From the NCBI GenBank assembly GCA_937928555.1, contig CALFWR010000014.1, forward strand, positions 1 through 64,000: a stretch of 64,000 nt of DNA, read 5' to 3'. The translations under genes and the position numbers were made by a program. The notes below the pieces were generated by a model. That model saw only the letters and a program-made list of their open reading frames with translations. It was not told the DNA's origin and did not search any database. Source of the DNA: an uncultured Pirellulaceae bacterium. GTDB taxonomy: Bacteria; Planctomycetota; Planctomycetia; Pirellulales; Pirellulaceae. Below are positions 40,739-50,195 of the stretch, in pieces. Within the stretch, counting starts at the first letter, position 1, and each line of letters starts with the position of its first letter.

Positions 40739-41284
40739 ATGTCACGACTTGGTAAAAAACCTGTTGCCATCCTCGACGGCGTGAAAGTTAGCGTGGCTAA
40801 CGGATCGTTGAACGTGGAAGGTCCGGCTGGAAAGCTTGATTACATGCTCCGCCCGGAAGTCGATGTGCAGGTCGACGAAGAAACAAAATCCGCTTTGGTC
40901 ACCCGCAAAGGCGACGATCGCATTTCCAAAGCCATGCACGGACTGACCCGTGCATTGCTGGCCAACATGATTGTTGGTTGCAAGGAAGGCTACGAAAAGA
41001 ACCTTGAGCTTCAGGGAGTCGGTTACGTCTGCAACCTCAAAGGAACAACTCTTTCGCTTCGCGTTGGTTTGGCCAACGAGTTGAAAAAAGAAGTTCCCGA
41101 AGGTCTGGATGTAACCTGTCCTGATCAGACACACATCAAAGTTCGCGGGTGTGACAAGCAAAAAGTTGGTCAGTTCGCGGCCGAAGTTCGAGCCCTTCGC
41201 AAACCCGAGCCTTACAAGGGCAAGGGGATTCGTTATGTCGGCGAGTACGTGAAGATCAAACCTGGTAAGGCGGCTCAGAAGTAG
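40739..41284 (+). CDS. rplF: 50S ribosomal protein L6
   Basis: MSRLGKKPVAILDGVKVSVANGSLNVEGPAGKLDY...EPYKGKGIRYVGEYVKIKPGKAAQK. Confidence 0.97.
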   Translation: MSRLGKKPVAILDGVKVSVANGSLNVEGPAGKLDYMLRPEVDVQVDEETKSALVTRKGDDRISKAMHGLTRALLANMIVGCKEGYEKNLELQGVGYVCNLKGTTLSLRVGLANELKKEVPEGLDVTCPDQTHIKVRGCDKQKVGQFAAEVRALRKPEPYKGKGIRYVGEYVKIKPGKAAQK

Positions 41285-41367
41285 CGCTGAACTAAAAGTA
41301 CTGATTGAGCAATTAACACAAATGTTGGCAACCTGGATGGAAGCCAGCGCAGAAGTGAGACAGTCCG

Positions 41368-41736
41368 GTGAAACATCAAAAATCACTCAACAAACAACGT
41401 TGGCGTCGCACCAACCGGGTACGCAAAAATATCCGGGGCACTGCCGATCGCCCGCGCCTTTCTGTGCATCGCACCAACAAGCATATTTATTGCCAGTTGA
41501 TCGATGACGAGTTGGGCAAAACTTTGTGCTCAGCCAGCACACGCGACACGGAGCTCGCGGCAAAAATTGCCAACGGCGGCAACTGCGAAGCTGCTAAAGT
41601 CATTGGCGAGGCTCTCGCGGCGAAAGCTGTCGCTGCGGGTGTCAAGCAGGCGAAATTTGATCGAGGTCGATTCAAGTTTCATGGACGAGTGGCTGAGTTG
41701 GCAAAGGCAGTCCGCGAAGGCGGCGTAGAACTTTAA
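41368..41736 (+). CDS. rplR: 50S ribosomal protein L18
   Basis: RPRLSVHRTNKHIYCQLIDDELGKTLCSAST...FDRGRFKFHGRVAELAKAVREGGVEL. Confidence 0.96.
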   Translation: MKHQKSLNKQRWRRTNRVRKNIRGTADRPRLSVHRTNKHIYCQLIDDELGKTLCSASTRDTELAAKIANGGNCEAAKVIGEALAAKAVAAGVKQAKFDRGRFKFHGRVAELAKAVREGGVEL

Positions 41737-41764
41737 TTGAACCCCATTTGGGTACGAGGATATC

Positions 41765-42265
41765 GTGGCTAAGAAGCAACGCGAAGACAGAGACAAAAAA
41801 GACTCCGGCATGATCGAACGGACGGTCAAGATCAAGCGCTGTGCCGCTGTGGTCAAAGGCGGTCGTCGATTCAGCTTTGCTGCGATGGTCGTCTGCGGCG
41901 ATGGCAAAGGCAAAGTTGGCTGGGGCTACGGCAAAGCTAACGAAGTTCAGCCATCGGTCGAAAAGGCCAACAAGCAGGCGATACGAAGCCTTGTGAAGGT
42001 GCCCATGGTTGATGGTGCACTTCCTCATCGCGTCGACGGTCGCTACGGCGCGGCCCGCGTGGTGCTGCTTCCGGCCGGGCCCGGTACTGGAATCATCGCC
42101 GGTTCTGCTGTTCGTGCCGTTTGCGAAGCAGCCGGTGTAAAAAACATTCTGACCAAGAGCTTTGGCAGCAACAATCCTGTCACTCTGGTCAAAGCAACCA
42201 TTGACGCCTTGCAAAGCGTTCGCACCAAAGAAGACGTAGAGCGTCTGCGAGGAGTGGAACTGTGA
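41765..42265 (+). CDS. rpsE: 30S ribosomal protein S5
   Basis: [53 protein letters not shown]. Confidence 0.97.
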   Translation: MAKKQREDRDKKDSGMIERTVKIKRCAAVVKGGRRFSFAAMVVCGDGKGKVGWGYGKANEVQPSVEKANKQAIRSLVKVPMVDGALPHRVDGRYGAARVVLLPAGPGTGIIAGSAVRAVCEAAGVKNILTKSFGSNNPVTLVKATIDALQSVRTKEDVERLRGVEL

Positions 42266-42768
42266 AAATTCATGACGTAAACGAAGGTATCAACAAGTTC
42301 AAGAAGCGAAAGCGGATTGGACGTGGTACCGGATCTGGCTTGGGCAAGACTTCGGGTCGCGGCCACAAAGGTCAAAAATCGCGAAGCGGTTTCTCGCAGC
42401 ACCCGACGTTTCAGGGTGGTGCAATGCCGATGATTCGACGCGTCGCCAAGCGTGGCTTCAACAACAAGTGGGCCAAGAAAATCGGCGAAGTCAACCTTTG
42501 GGAACTAGAAGCCAATTTTGACGCCGGCGCCGAAGTGACACCGGAATTGCTCAAAAAGCGAAACCTGTGCAACTACCGCTTCGACGAATTGAAAGTCCTC
42601 GGCAAAGGCGAGCTCAAGAAAAAGTTGACCGTGACGGCTCATCGGTTCAGCAAATCGGCTCGCGAAGCGATCGAAAAGGCGGGCGGGACCTGCGTGGTTT
42701 TGGAAACTGCCAAACCAGTGATCAAGAACAAAATGGGTTCTGCCAAGGCGGCTGCCGCAAAGGCCTAG
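42262..42768 (+). CDS. rplO: 50S ribosomal protein L15
   Basis: [30 protein letters not shown]...[19 protein letters not shown]. Confidence 0.97.
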   Translation: MKIHDVNEGINKFKKRKRIGRGTGSGLGKTSGRGHKGQKSRSGFSQHPTFQGGAMPMIRRVAKRGFNNKWAKKIGEVNLWELEANFDAGAEVTPELLKKRNLCNYRFDELKVLGKGELKKKLTVTAHRFSKSAREAIEKAGGTCVVLETAKPVIKNKMGSAKAAAAKA

Positions 42769-43187
42769 TCCTAGCATGAATTCAGCGATTGGCGCAGCCC
42801 TGCACGTTGCTGCGGGGGTTTGCTTGCAGGGTTGACTGGACTTGCAACGCGTCAGATGGGCCGTTCTGCGATCTGGCGATGGCCCCTTGATTTACCTGCC
42901 TTTACCTGCCTTTTGGCAACTGGCCCGCCAGCTTGAGCCAATCAGGACATTTGCACGTGTTGTTCTGAGGGTCGTAAAATTCGTTTGGCACCAAGTTTGC
43001 TTTTCCTTGTTTGGAAACCGGCTTCTGCTGCCAATCTGTCTTGAAGAAAACTGCGGAAGCAACGACAATCCCCGGTTGAGGCAACGTGCCACTTTGTCGG
43101 CGAAACACTCGCCAACTGTCGGAACTCGGATCCTGTAATCCCCTTTGTTAACGCGAACAGATAGTCGCGAAACCCAAGGCAAAACCC

Positions 43188-44591
43188 ATGCTGGAAAAGC
43201 TTCGAATCATCTTCACGATCCCTGATCTTCGGTACAAGATTTTGCTGACGCTTGGTCTGTTGGCTGTCTATCGCATTGGTTGGCAGATCCCGCTACCGAT
43301 CATCGATCAGGCGCAGGTGTCGCAGTTCGCTCAAAACATGGAAGGCAGTACGCTGGGAGGCTTTCTGAGCAAGGTCTCCGTTTTCAGCGCCAGCCAGTTG
43401 ACCAATGCGACGATCTTCGGACTGGGCATCATGCCCTACATTTCGGCATCGATTATTCTTCAGCTGATGGGGACGGTTTACAAACCGCTCGAGGAATTGA
43501 AGAAAGAAGGAGAAGCCGGCCGCAAGAAGATTACAGAATACACTCGCTACCTGACGCTGGTTCTTTGCCTCCTGCAAAGCTACCTGTATCTGAAATTCAT
43601 CCTGATGGGGGCCAACGTCGAAGGCAACCTGATCGACAACAGCTTTGAGGCTGGAGGCGGGTTAGGGTTCTTTTGGCAAGCCATCGCAATTCTGGTCATG
43701 ACCGGGGGAAGCATCTTCCTGATGTGGTTGGGTGAGCAGATCGACGAATACGGGATCGGTAACGGAATCTCCCTGTTGATCATGGCGGGTATCGTGGCTC
43801 AGATGCCGGGTGCTCTGTTTGGCTTGCTGGCCAATGTTTCGATGAAGCTTGAGGGTCTCAACTACGGCGGAACCATCGGCTTGGAAAAGATCCTGCTACT
43901 GATCATGATCTTTGTCGGGGTCGTTGCCGGGGTAGTGTTTATCACCCTCGCACAGCGGCGTATCCCGACGCAAAGCGCAAAACATGTTCGCGGTCGCAAA
44001 GTCTACGGCGGAACCCGTCAGTACATGCCGCTGCGAATCAATCAGGCCGGCGTGATGCCGATCATCTTCGCCCAGTCGCTGCTGATGCTTCCACCGGTTT
44101 TGTTTGTCGCGATTGGCAAGTCATTCGGTGGCGGCGCTGAAAGCACTGGCTTTTGGCGATTCCTGTCCCAGTTAATCATTAACTTCGGCAACACGCTGCA
44201 GGATTACTCATCCATGCTGTACGTCCTTGTGTACATCGCGATGATCTACTTCTTCTGTTACTTCTGGACCGCGATTACTTTCAACCCGAAAGAGATCTCG
44301 GACAACCTCAAGGACAGTGGAACGTTTATTCCCGGCTATCGTCCGGGTCGCCGAACCGAGGATTACCTCGAAAAAGTGCTCGAGCGGATCACTTACGTGG
44401 GTGCCGGGTTCCTTTCGCTGATCGCGATCGTGCCGACAATCATCACCGAAACACTCAGTGTCGACTACATGGTCGCCAGTTTCTACGGTGGTACGGGCCT
44501 CCTGATCGCCGTGAGCGTTGCCTTTGACCTTGTTCAGAAAATCGACAGTCACTTGGTGATGCGGAACTTCAGCGGACTGCTGGAAGAGTAA
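43188..44591 (+). CDS. secY: preprotein translocase subunit SecY
   Basis: LLAVYRIGWQIPLPIID...LGIMPYISASIILQLMGTV...GIGNGISLLIMAGIV...PRQYMPLRINQAGVMPIIFAQ-like region; multi-TM. Confidence 0.97.
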   Translation: MLEKLRIIFTIPDLRYKILLTLGLLAVYRIGWQIPLPIIDQAQVSQFAQNMEGSTLGGFLSKVSVFSASQLTNATIFGLGIMPYISASIILQLMGTVYKPLEELKKEGEAGRKKITEYTRYLTLVLCLLQSYLYLKFILMGANVEGNLIDNSFEAGGGLGFFWQAIAILVMTGGSIFLMWLGEQIDEYGIGNGISLLIMAGIVAQMPGALFGLLANVSMKLEGLNYGGTIGLEKILLLIMIFVGVVAGVVFITLAQRRIPTQSAKHVRGRKVYGGTRQYMPLRINQAGVMPIIFAQSLLMLPPVLFVAIGKSFGGGAESTGFWRFLSQLIINFGNTLQDYSSMLYVLVYIAMIYFFCYFWTAITFNPKEISDNLKDSGTFIPGYRPGRRTEDYLEKVLERITYVGAGFLSLIAIVPTIITETLSVDYMVASFYGGTGLLIAVSVAFDLVQKIDSHLVMRNFSGLLEE

Positions 44592-44773
44592 CAATGCTGC
44601 CGGGCTGGTGCTCGTTCGACTGCCTCGCGCCCGCTTCATTAGCTTGTATTTAATCTGGACCGGAACTATTTACGACGTGAGTAATCCGGGCTGAATTTTG
44701 CAGAAATTATCGCAAAGCTTTCGCTGGTTCCAGGGAAGAGTTTGGCGGTACAAATGCATAAATCGGTGATGCC

Positions 44774-45226
44774 ATGTTTGGATTTCTCGCTCCCGCTCGC
44801 CAACACCGCGAATATCGACAGGTTTACGCTGCCTATTGTTCACATCAGCGGCAACACTACGGAAGCCTCGCGTCGATCTTCACCAGCTACGAGGCTAGTT
44901 TATGTGAATCGGGATTCGACGGATGCGACTGCAACGACGGTTTCTCAAGCTGCCTGAACGGTTGTGGCCACGAATGTGGCATCGGAGTTTGCGACTGTTG
45001 CGTTGGGACAGAAAAGAATCAGGATCAAAAGGAGAGCCTCTCCGAAGCAGATCCGCTGATTGGCAGCGTCGCCGAGGCCGTGTCGCCACTTGTCCCCACC
45101 GGATATCTCCTCGTTGATGGCAAAGAGGTTCCCGTCCAAATCGAAAGCGGCTCGGCAAAAGCCGGCGAGAAGGTCGTTATCCTGCGTCGGGGAAGTTTTG
45201 GCTACGTTGTCGGTCGACCCGATTAG
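44774..45226 (+). CDS. small Cys-rich protein; DUF5685-like N-terminus and NfeD-C/OB-like C-terminus (tentative)
   Basis: MFGFLAPARQHREYRQVYAAYCSHQRQHYGSLASIFTSYEASLC...; C-terminus IGSVAEAVSPLVPTGYLLVDGKEVPVQIESGSAKAGEKVVIL. Confidence 0.6.
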   Translation: MFGFLAPARQHREYRQVYAAYCSHQRQHYGSLASIFTSYEASLCESGFDGCDCNDGFSSCLNGCGHECGIGVCDCCVGTEKNQDQKESLSEADPLIGSVAEAVSPLVPTGYLLVDGKEVPVQIESGSAKAGEKVVILRRGSFGYVVGRPD

Positions 45227-45285
45227 CCGGAATCACAGGATCGCATCACGATGCATTCGACGAACCCGCGGACGGCCGAGCAACA

Positions 45286-46368
45286 TTATCGCCGCGACTT
45301 CATTCGTTCGCTGGCGTGATTGAGAATTCTTTTTTCCCGTTCGCCCAGTGACTCGATCCCGGATGCCGAAATCTTTTCGAGAACCTGATCCAGTTCGGCC
45401 TCCAAGCGTTTCTCTCGGGAACTGGCGCGAGTGGAAACGTTGGAATCGCCGGGAGGTTGCGACCGATCCGAAGCATCCCCAAGGCTCCCACGTTGATTCG
45501 ATCCGGAGAAGAAACCCAAAAACCGATCGGCCAGCGGCGTCAGGTGCCAATCGTATTGCCAGTAGAGAAAACCAAACAGCAAGCCACCGAGGTGAGCGGC
45601 ATGTGCGGTACCTGTGAACACTGGCGTTCCGGCAAGCTTCAGCAGCAGCGGATGCAAATCAAAGGCGATGTAGATCAGCAACAGAAACCGCATTTGAATC
45701 GGAATCAAAAACCGAAAATGGAACTCTTCGTAGGGGTGGTGCATTGTGTACAGGCAAAAGATGGCCATCACCGCCCCCGACGATCCGATCGCCGGGATGC
45801 GTTCGCCCAACCAGAGCTGCAATCCGAAAAAGAACAAACCAGCCAGTGTCGCCGCGAACAGGTAAAACGCGACCAGCTCTTTGGAGCCGTACATTTCTTC
45901 GATCCGCCGACCGAACCAGTACAGCAACAGCAGGTTCACAAAGATATGCCAGATGCCGAATCGACTGTGTACAAACGCGTAGGTCGTCAGCCTCCAGACC
46001 TGACCGCCCAAAACCCGGCCGGTATCGAGCTTGAACCATTCTTCAAGGACGGAGACTTTCGCAGGAGCCATGTGGGCAAACGCTTCGTCTAGGACAACCG
46101 ACTGCGTCTCTTCATCGATCAGCACCCGGTTGGAATTTTCCTGAAGCTGCCGCGACATCTGCTCGACTTCAGACCGGTTCACCGCTTTCGTGAAGATAAT
46201 CTGACCGATGAAAAAACCAACTGATATGAACAAAAGCCAGCGGCAAGCCGGGTAGCCGGGCATGATCGACGATCCACCGCCCGAATTGTTCTGCATGTAG
46301 TCGCGGTCTTCGTAGCCCATGTTCTCTGTTGCGTCGGTCCGATTGAATTCTGACGATGCGATGGGCAC
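45286..46368 (-). CDS. rhomboid family intramembrane serine protease
   Basis: RRIEEMYGSKELVAFYLFAATLAG, IPAIGSSGAVMAIFCLYTMHHPYEEFHF, TAHAAHLGGLLFGFLYW (GxSG Ser and conserved His). Confidence 0.88.
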   Translation of the reverse strand: MPIASSEFNRTDATENMGYEDRDYMQNNSGGGSSIMPGYPACRWLLFISVGFFIGQIIFTKAVNRSEVEQMSRQLQENSNRVLIDEETQSVVLDEAFAHMAPAKVSVLEEWFKLDTGRVLGGQVWRLTTYAFVHSRFGIWHIFVNLLLLYWFGRRIEEMYGSKELVAFYLFAATLAGLFFFGLQLWLGERIPAIGSSGAVMAIFCLYTMHHPYEEFHFRFLIPIQMRFLLLIYIAFDLHPLLLKLAGTPVFTGTAHAAHLGGLLFGFLYWQYDWHLTPLADRFLGFFSGSNQRGSLGDASDRSQPPGDSNVSTRASSREKRLEAELDQVLEKISASGIESLGEREKRILNHASERMKSRR

Positions 46369-46434
46369 CGAGTTTACGCCCTGCCCCTTGCAAATTCAAA
46401 TGTTTTCTCGATTGTCATCAATGAGACGATAACC

Positions 46435-47046
46435 ATGCAACGAAAAAACATCTCGTCAGGCGCTCCTTGGGAAGAAATCGTGGGCTATTCCCGCGCGGTG
46501 CAGGTTGGTTCCTTTCTGGAAATCGCAGGCACAGTCGCGACAGATGCCAACGGTGAAATTCCCGCTGACGATGTCGCTGCACAGACAAAGATGATTCTGG
46601 AAAAGATCAAAAGCGTCATCAACCCGGATTATTCACGACGACGGGCGTTGATTCTACGTCTGGCCAACAGAAGCAAAGGAAAAGCTGAATTTCAACAAGA
46701 AACTTGAGCCATCCGGTAGATGAAAACCACAGCGATCGTTCCGTCGCATCAGAACCGCGGATCACTATCGGAACTGATTCTGACGCCCACGCCTCGTGAA
46801 TAATTCGGGATCAAAGAAGCCGGCGGTTCGCTTGGTGACGTCGTGCGAACACGGATCTTTGTCGCCGACATCACCCAGTGGGAATCCATCGGACGCGTTC
46901 ACGGACAGTTTTTCGGTGCCATCAAACCGGCATCGACGATGGTCGAAGTCAGCCGCCTGGTGGACGACCGCTATTTGGTGGAAGTTGAAGCTTCGGCGAT
47001 TCTTTCAGGTGCAGACAAAGACTCAGTCGGTAAAACCCGAGATTAG
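46435..47046 (+). pseudogene. RidA/YjgF-family gene interrupted by MITE-like copy B
   Basis: MQRKNISSGAPWEEIVGYSRAVQVGSFLEIAGTVATDANGEIPADDVAAQTKMILEKIKSVI | element | KEAGGSLGDVVRTRIFVADITQWESIGRVHGQFFGAIKPASTMVEVSRLVDDRYLVEVEASAIL; excising the element plus one ATCAA restores the frame exactly. Confidence 0.92.
46623..46809 (-). mobile_element. MITE-like element, copy B (inserted in RidA gene)
   Basis: 187 bp with CCCGGATTATTCACGA TIRs; perfect 5-bp direct repeats ATCAA at 46618-46622 and 46810-46814. Confidence 0.95.
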
Positions 47047-47114
47047 AACCATCGGCAAAGCGAACCGTCTGAAAGCCACCGCATTGCAGCGATGCGATTG
47101 ACTCCGGGTCGCCA

Positions 47115-47687
47115 CTATTTGCCGATGCTAGGGGTCGGTTCGCTGTCTGTATCTTCCGCCCCAACCTCCAGGCCCTCGACTTCGGCTTTAAGAAGCTCAA
47201 GGCTCTGCTGGTATTTCATCTGCATCCCATTCTCGTACACGCCGCGAAAGAAGCCATAAAACGGACTCCATGGAAGCCGCCCGCTGCTCCTCCAGGTGAC
47301 CTTTGTCCGCTCGCCTTCGGAATCGAGTTCGATCGTCGAATCCATTTCCGGAAAGTTCGCAAAGCGAAGCTTGTACGCGACTTTTTTGTCAGCAACCTGA
47401 TCGGTAAACCAAAGCTTCCCACTGCCGCGAACATCGGTCCACGACTGGCTGGTCCCATCTGCACCGTATTCGATTTGCAGGCTGTCGATTTTATCGGGGT
47501 TGAAGTGCGACCAGCTTTTCCAGTCCTGCAATTTGTCAATGCGATCGTAAACGGCAGAAGGCTGGTCAGCGATGGTTGTTTGTGCTGATATGTCGTAGCC
47601 CCGTGGGAGCAGACAGCCAATCCCGGCAATGAAAGCCAGCACAACGGCGACAAGCAAGAAAAGTCGGATCCAGTATTTCATTCCCAA
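47115..47687 (-). CDS. SRPBCC/polyketide cyclase-like family protein
   Basis: N-terminal TM; SAVYDRIDKLQDWKSWSHFNP...GSGKLWFTDQVADKKVAYKLRFANFPEMDSTIELDSEGERTKVTWRSSG. Confidence 0.8.
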   Translation of the reverse strand: MGMKYWIRLFLLVAVVLAFIAGIGCLLPRGYDISAQTTIADQPSAVYDRIDKLQDWKSWSHFNPDKIDSLQIEYGADGTSQSWTDVRGSGKLWFTDQVADKKVAYKLRFANFPEMDSTIELDSEGERTKVTWRSSGRLPWSPFYGFFRGVYENGMQMKYQQSLELLKAEVEGLEVGAEDTDSEPTPSIGK

Positions 47688-47791
47688 ATGATAACACAGT
47701 CGGTACCAGGCGATACGAGCGTTTGCAATTGAATCAGCAGCTTGCGATTCTTTTGCTATGATGCTGAAAACATTCCTTCGAGAATCTCAAC

Positions 47792-49120
47792 ATGCATCGA
47801 TACGCCCAGGCCGTCATTTTATCCGCGCTCTCTTTGCTGCTTTTCGCCCGTGGCACCGAAGCCCAAACGACATCTGCGGTTCAGCAATCGCGGGCATGGG
47901 CATCTGAAAACAGAGAGCAGCTTGGGCGGCTGTACATGGAATTCCATCGCAACCCCGAACTGTCCTTTCAGGAAGAGCAAACCGCCAAACGGCTTGCCGA
48001 CCAATGGCGGAAGGCCGGTTTTGAGGTGACCGAAAAGGTCGGCGGCCACGGAGTGGTTGGCTTGCTACGAAACGGAGACGGCCCGACCGTGATGGTGCGA
48101 ACCGACCTTGACGCGTTGCCGATCACCGAAGAGACCAACATCCCGTACGCTTCGGAAGTCAAAGTCAAAAACTCCAAAGACGTTACCGTTGGCGTGATGC
48201 ATGCTTGCGGGCATGACATTCACATGACCTGTGCTGCGGGTGTGGCACAGTATCTTGGCAAGCACCGCGATCGCTGGAATGGAACTTTGATGCTCATCGG
48301 CCAACCCGCCGAAGAACGCGGTGCCGGTGCCAAAGCCATGCTCGACGAAGGCCTGTTCACCCGTTTTCCAAAACCCGATTTTGGCTTGGCGCTTCATTGC
48401 CATGCGGGCCTGGCGACGGGCAAAATCGCCATGCGTGGCGGCTACACGATGGCGAACGTGGATAGCGTCGATGTGCGACTGTTTGGTTCCGGTGGCCACG
48501 GGGCGTATCCGCACAAGACGATTGACCCAATCGTTCAGGCAGCCAAATTTATCCTGGACATTCAGACGATTGTGTCCCGCGAAGTCAAACCGATCGATCC
48601 GGCCGTTATCACCGTGGGTTCGATTCATTCCGGAACCAAACACAACATTATTTCGGACTACTGCGACCTGCAACTGACGGTGCGTAGTTACTCCGATGAA
48701 ACAAGAAACACGCTGCTTGCCGGGATCAAGCGAAAAGCCAAAGCGGCCGCGATGAGCGTAGGCGCAAACGAGCCCGAAGTGTTGGTATCCGAAGGAACTC
48801 CGTCGCTGTACAACGACCCCAAGCTCACCGCAAGGATTCGGACGGCTCTGGGAGAGCAAATGGGTACCACGAATGTGCTTGCCGGCGAGCAAGTGATGGG
48901 CGGGGAAGACTTCAGTCAGTTCGGGCGGGAGGGCGTTCCCCTTCTGATGTTTTCGTTGGGAACGGTGAACCAAAAACGCCTTGATCGATTTGCGAAACTG
49001 GGAACTTCGGTGCCGTCACTGCACTCGCCGCGATACTATCCGGACTTTGACGAAACCATCGAATCGGGAGTTGCCGCAATGTCCGCATCGGTCATCGAGT
49101 TGATGCCGCCAAAGCAATAA
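47792..49120 (+). CDS. secreted M20-family amidohydrolase (hippurate/IAA-amino acid hydrolase-like)
   Basis: Signal peptide; LYMEFHRNPELSFQEEQTAKRLADQW, VMVRTDLDALPITEETNIPYAS, GVMHACGHDIHMTCAAGVAQYL. Confidence 0.92.
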   Translation: MHRYAQAVILSALSLLLFARGTEAQTTSAVQQSRAWASENREQLGRLYMEFHRNPELSFQEEQTAKRLADQWRKAGFEVTEKVGGHGVVGLLRNGDGPTVMVRTDLDALPITEETNIPYASEVKVKNSKDVTVGVMHACGHDIHMTCAAGVAQYLGKHRDRWNGTLMLIGQPAEERGAGAKAMLDEGLFTRFPKPDFGLALHCHAGLATGKIAMRGGYTMANVDSVDVRLFGSGGHGAYPHKTIDPIVQAAKFILDIQTIVSREVKPIDPAVITVGSIHSGTKHNIISDYCDLQLTVRSYSDETRNTLLAGIKRKAKAAAMSVGANEPEVLVSEGTPSLYNDPKLTARIRTALGEQMGTTNVLAGEQVMGGEDFSQFGREGVPLLMFSLGTVNQKRLDRFAKLGTSVPSLHSPRYYPDFDETIESGVAAMSASVIELMPPKQ

Positions 49121-50186
49121 CCGCAAAACTGGTTGCGATGATCGGGTCGTCTTCTCGCATCAGAGCCACCGGATTTTGAAAACGGCCGTCGGACTGTTGT
49201 CGCTTACAGATCGCGTCTTTGAGGTCGCTCAGTCGTTGCGGAGCCCAGTCGCGATCTTTCAAAATGGAAAGAGACGCACCCAGAGCCTGGCAGTAGTAAA
49301 AGTAAAGCCCCTGGCTCCAACCCGGCTTGTTGGGCATCGCCTCGAATCCCGGCACAGAATCGACCGCAGGATTGCCTTTGATCCAATCCGCCGCAGCGGC
49401 GAAGTAACCGCTCTGGTCTTCAAAGATCGCATTGCAGGCAATCAGGTAATCGCAGTTGGCCGAACCGTAAGGGATCGCTTTGTTTTCGATGTCGCGCGCT
49501 TTGTTGAGCGCCGTCTTGGGCTGGGTGGAGAAAGTGCTTCCCAGTTCGCCGGACTGCTGGAACAGGAAAGTCAGCCATTTCTTGACAAGCCGCTCAGAGC
49601 CAACGATGCGATCTTGAGACGGACCATCAAAGCCCTGCGCGGTAGCTTGTCTGCGATCGAGTCGATAGAAGGAGGCCATCGCTTCGACGACGTAGCGGGT
49701 CACCGAGATGTTCGGTCCCGAGGTCTTTCCTGGTTTCACGTCCGGACCAAGGACATCCCAGCCACCGGACTGCGGATTTTCGTCGTCAAAGCCTCGCGGT
49801 TTGGAAACTTGCGAGGCAACAAGAAAGTCAACCAACTTACTGCGGGTGCCAGCGGGAACCGCTCGCCCCAGCTTTTTTGTAGCCGCAAGGTACATCGCTG
49901 TCGCGTAAACCGGGTTGTCCAGCGAGCCATCGGTGTTGGCGACTTGTTGCCTTTTTTCAATGCCCGCGCCCAGGAATTCCATCGTGCGATCGATCGCGGG
50001 CATGCTCTTGTCGCGCCACGCGTCGGGCAAATGAGACATCGCGTACAGGACCAGCGACGTTAGCGCCGCCCCCTGTTTCATGCCGCCATATGTTTGGCTT
50101 TTCCAGGAGCCATCTTCATCCTGTGCCCGCTGCAACCATTGAATCGCACTGGCGAGCGCCTTTTGATGCGCGTCGTTGTCTCGCAT
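49092..50186 (-). CDS. prenyltransferase/squalene-oxidase-repeat-like protein
   Basis: ALASAIQWLQRAQDEDGSWKSQTYGGMKQGAALTSLVLYAM; LKDAICKRQQSDGRFQNP. Confidence 0.7.
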   Translation of the reverse strand: MRDNDAHQKALASAIQWLQRAQDEDGSWKSQTYGGMKQGAALTSLVLYAMSHLPDAWRDKSMPAIDRTMEFLGAGIEKRQQVANTDGSLDNPVYATAMYLAATKKLGRAVPAGTRSKLVDFLVASQVSKPRGFDDENPQSGGWDVLGPDVKPGKTSGPNISVTRYVVEAMASFYRLDRRQATAQGFDGPSQDRIVGSERLVKKWLTFLFQQSGELGSTFSTQPKTALNKARDIENKAIPYGSANCDYLIACNAIFEDQSGYFAAAADWIKGNPAVDSVPGFEAMPNKPGWSQGLYFYYCQALGASLSILKDRDWAPQRLSDLKDAICKRQQSDGRFQNPVALMREDDPIIATSFAVIALAASTR

Positions 50187-50195
50187 GGAGTTTTG

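Noticed and set aside
42842-43138. 98-aa plus-strand ORF between rplO and secY
   Set aside because: No recognisable domain, no clear ribosome-binding site, overlapping minus-strand ORFs of equal length; probably random.
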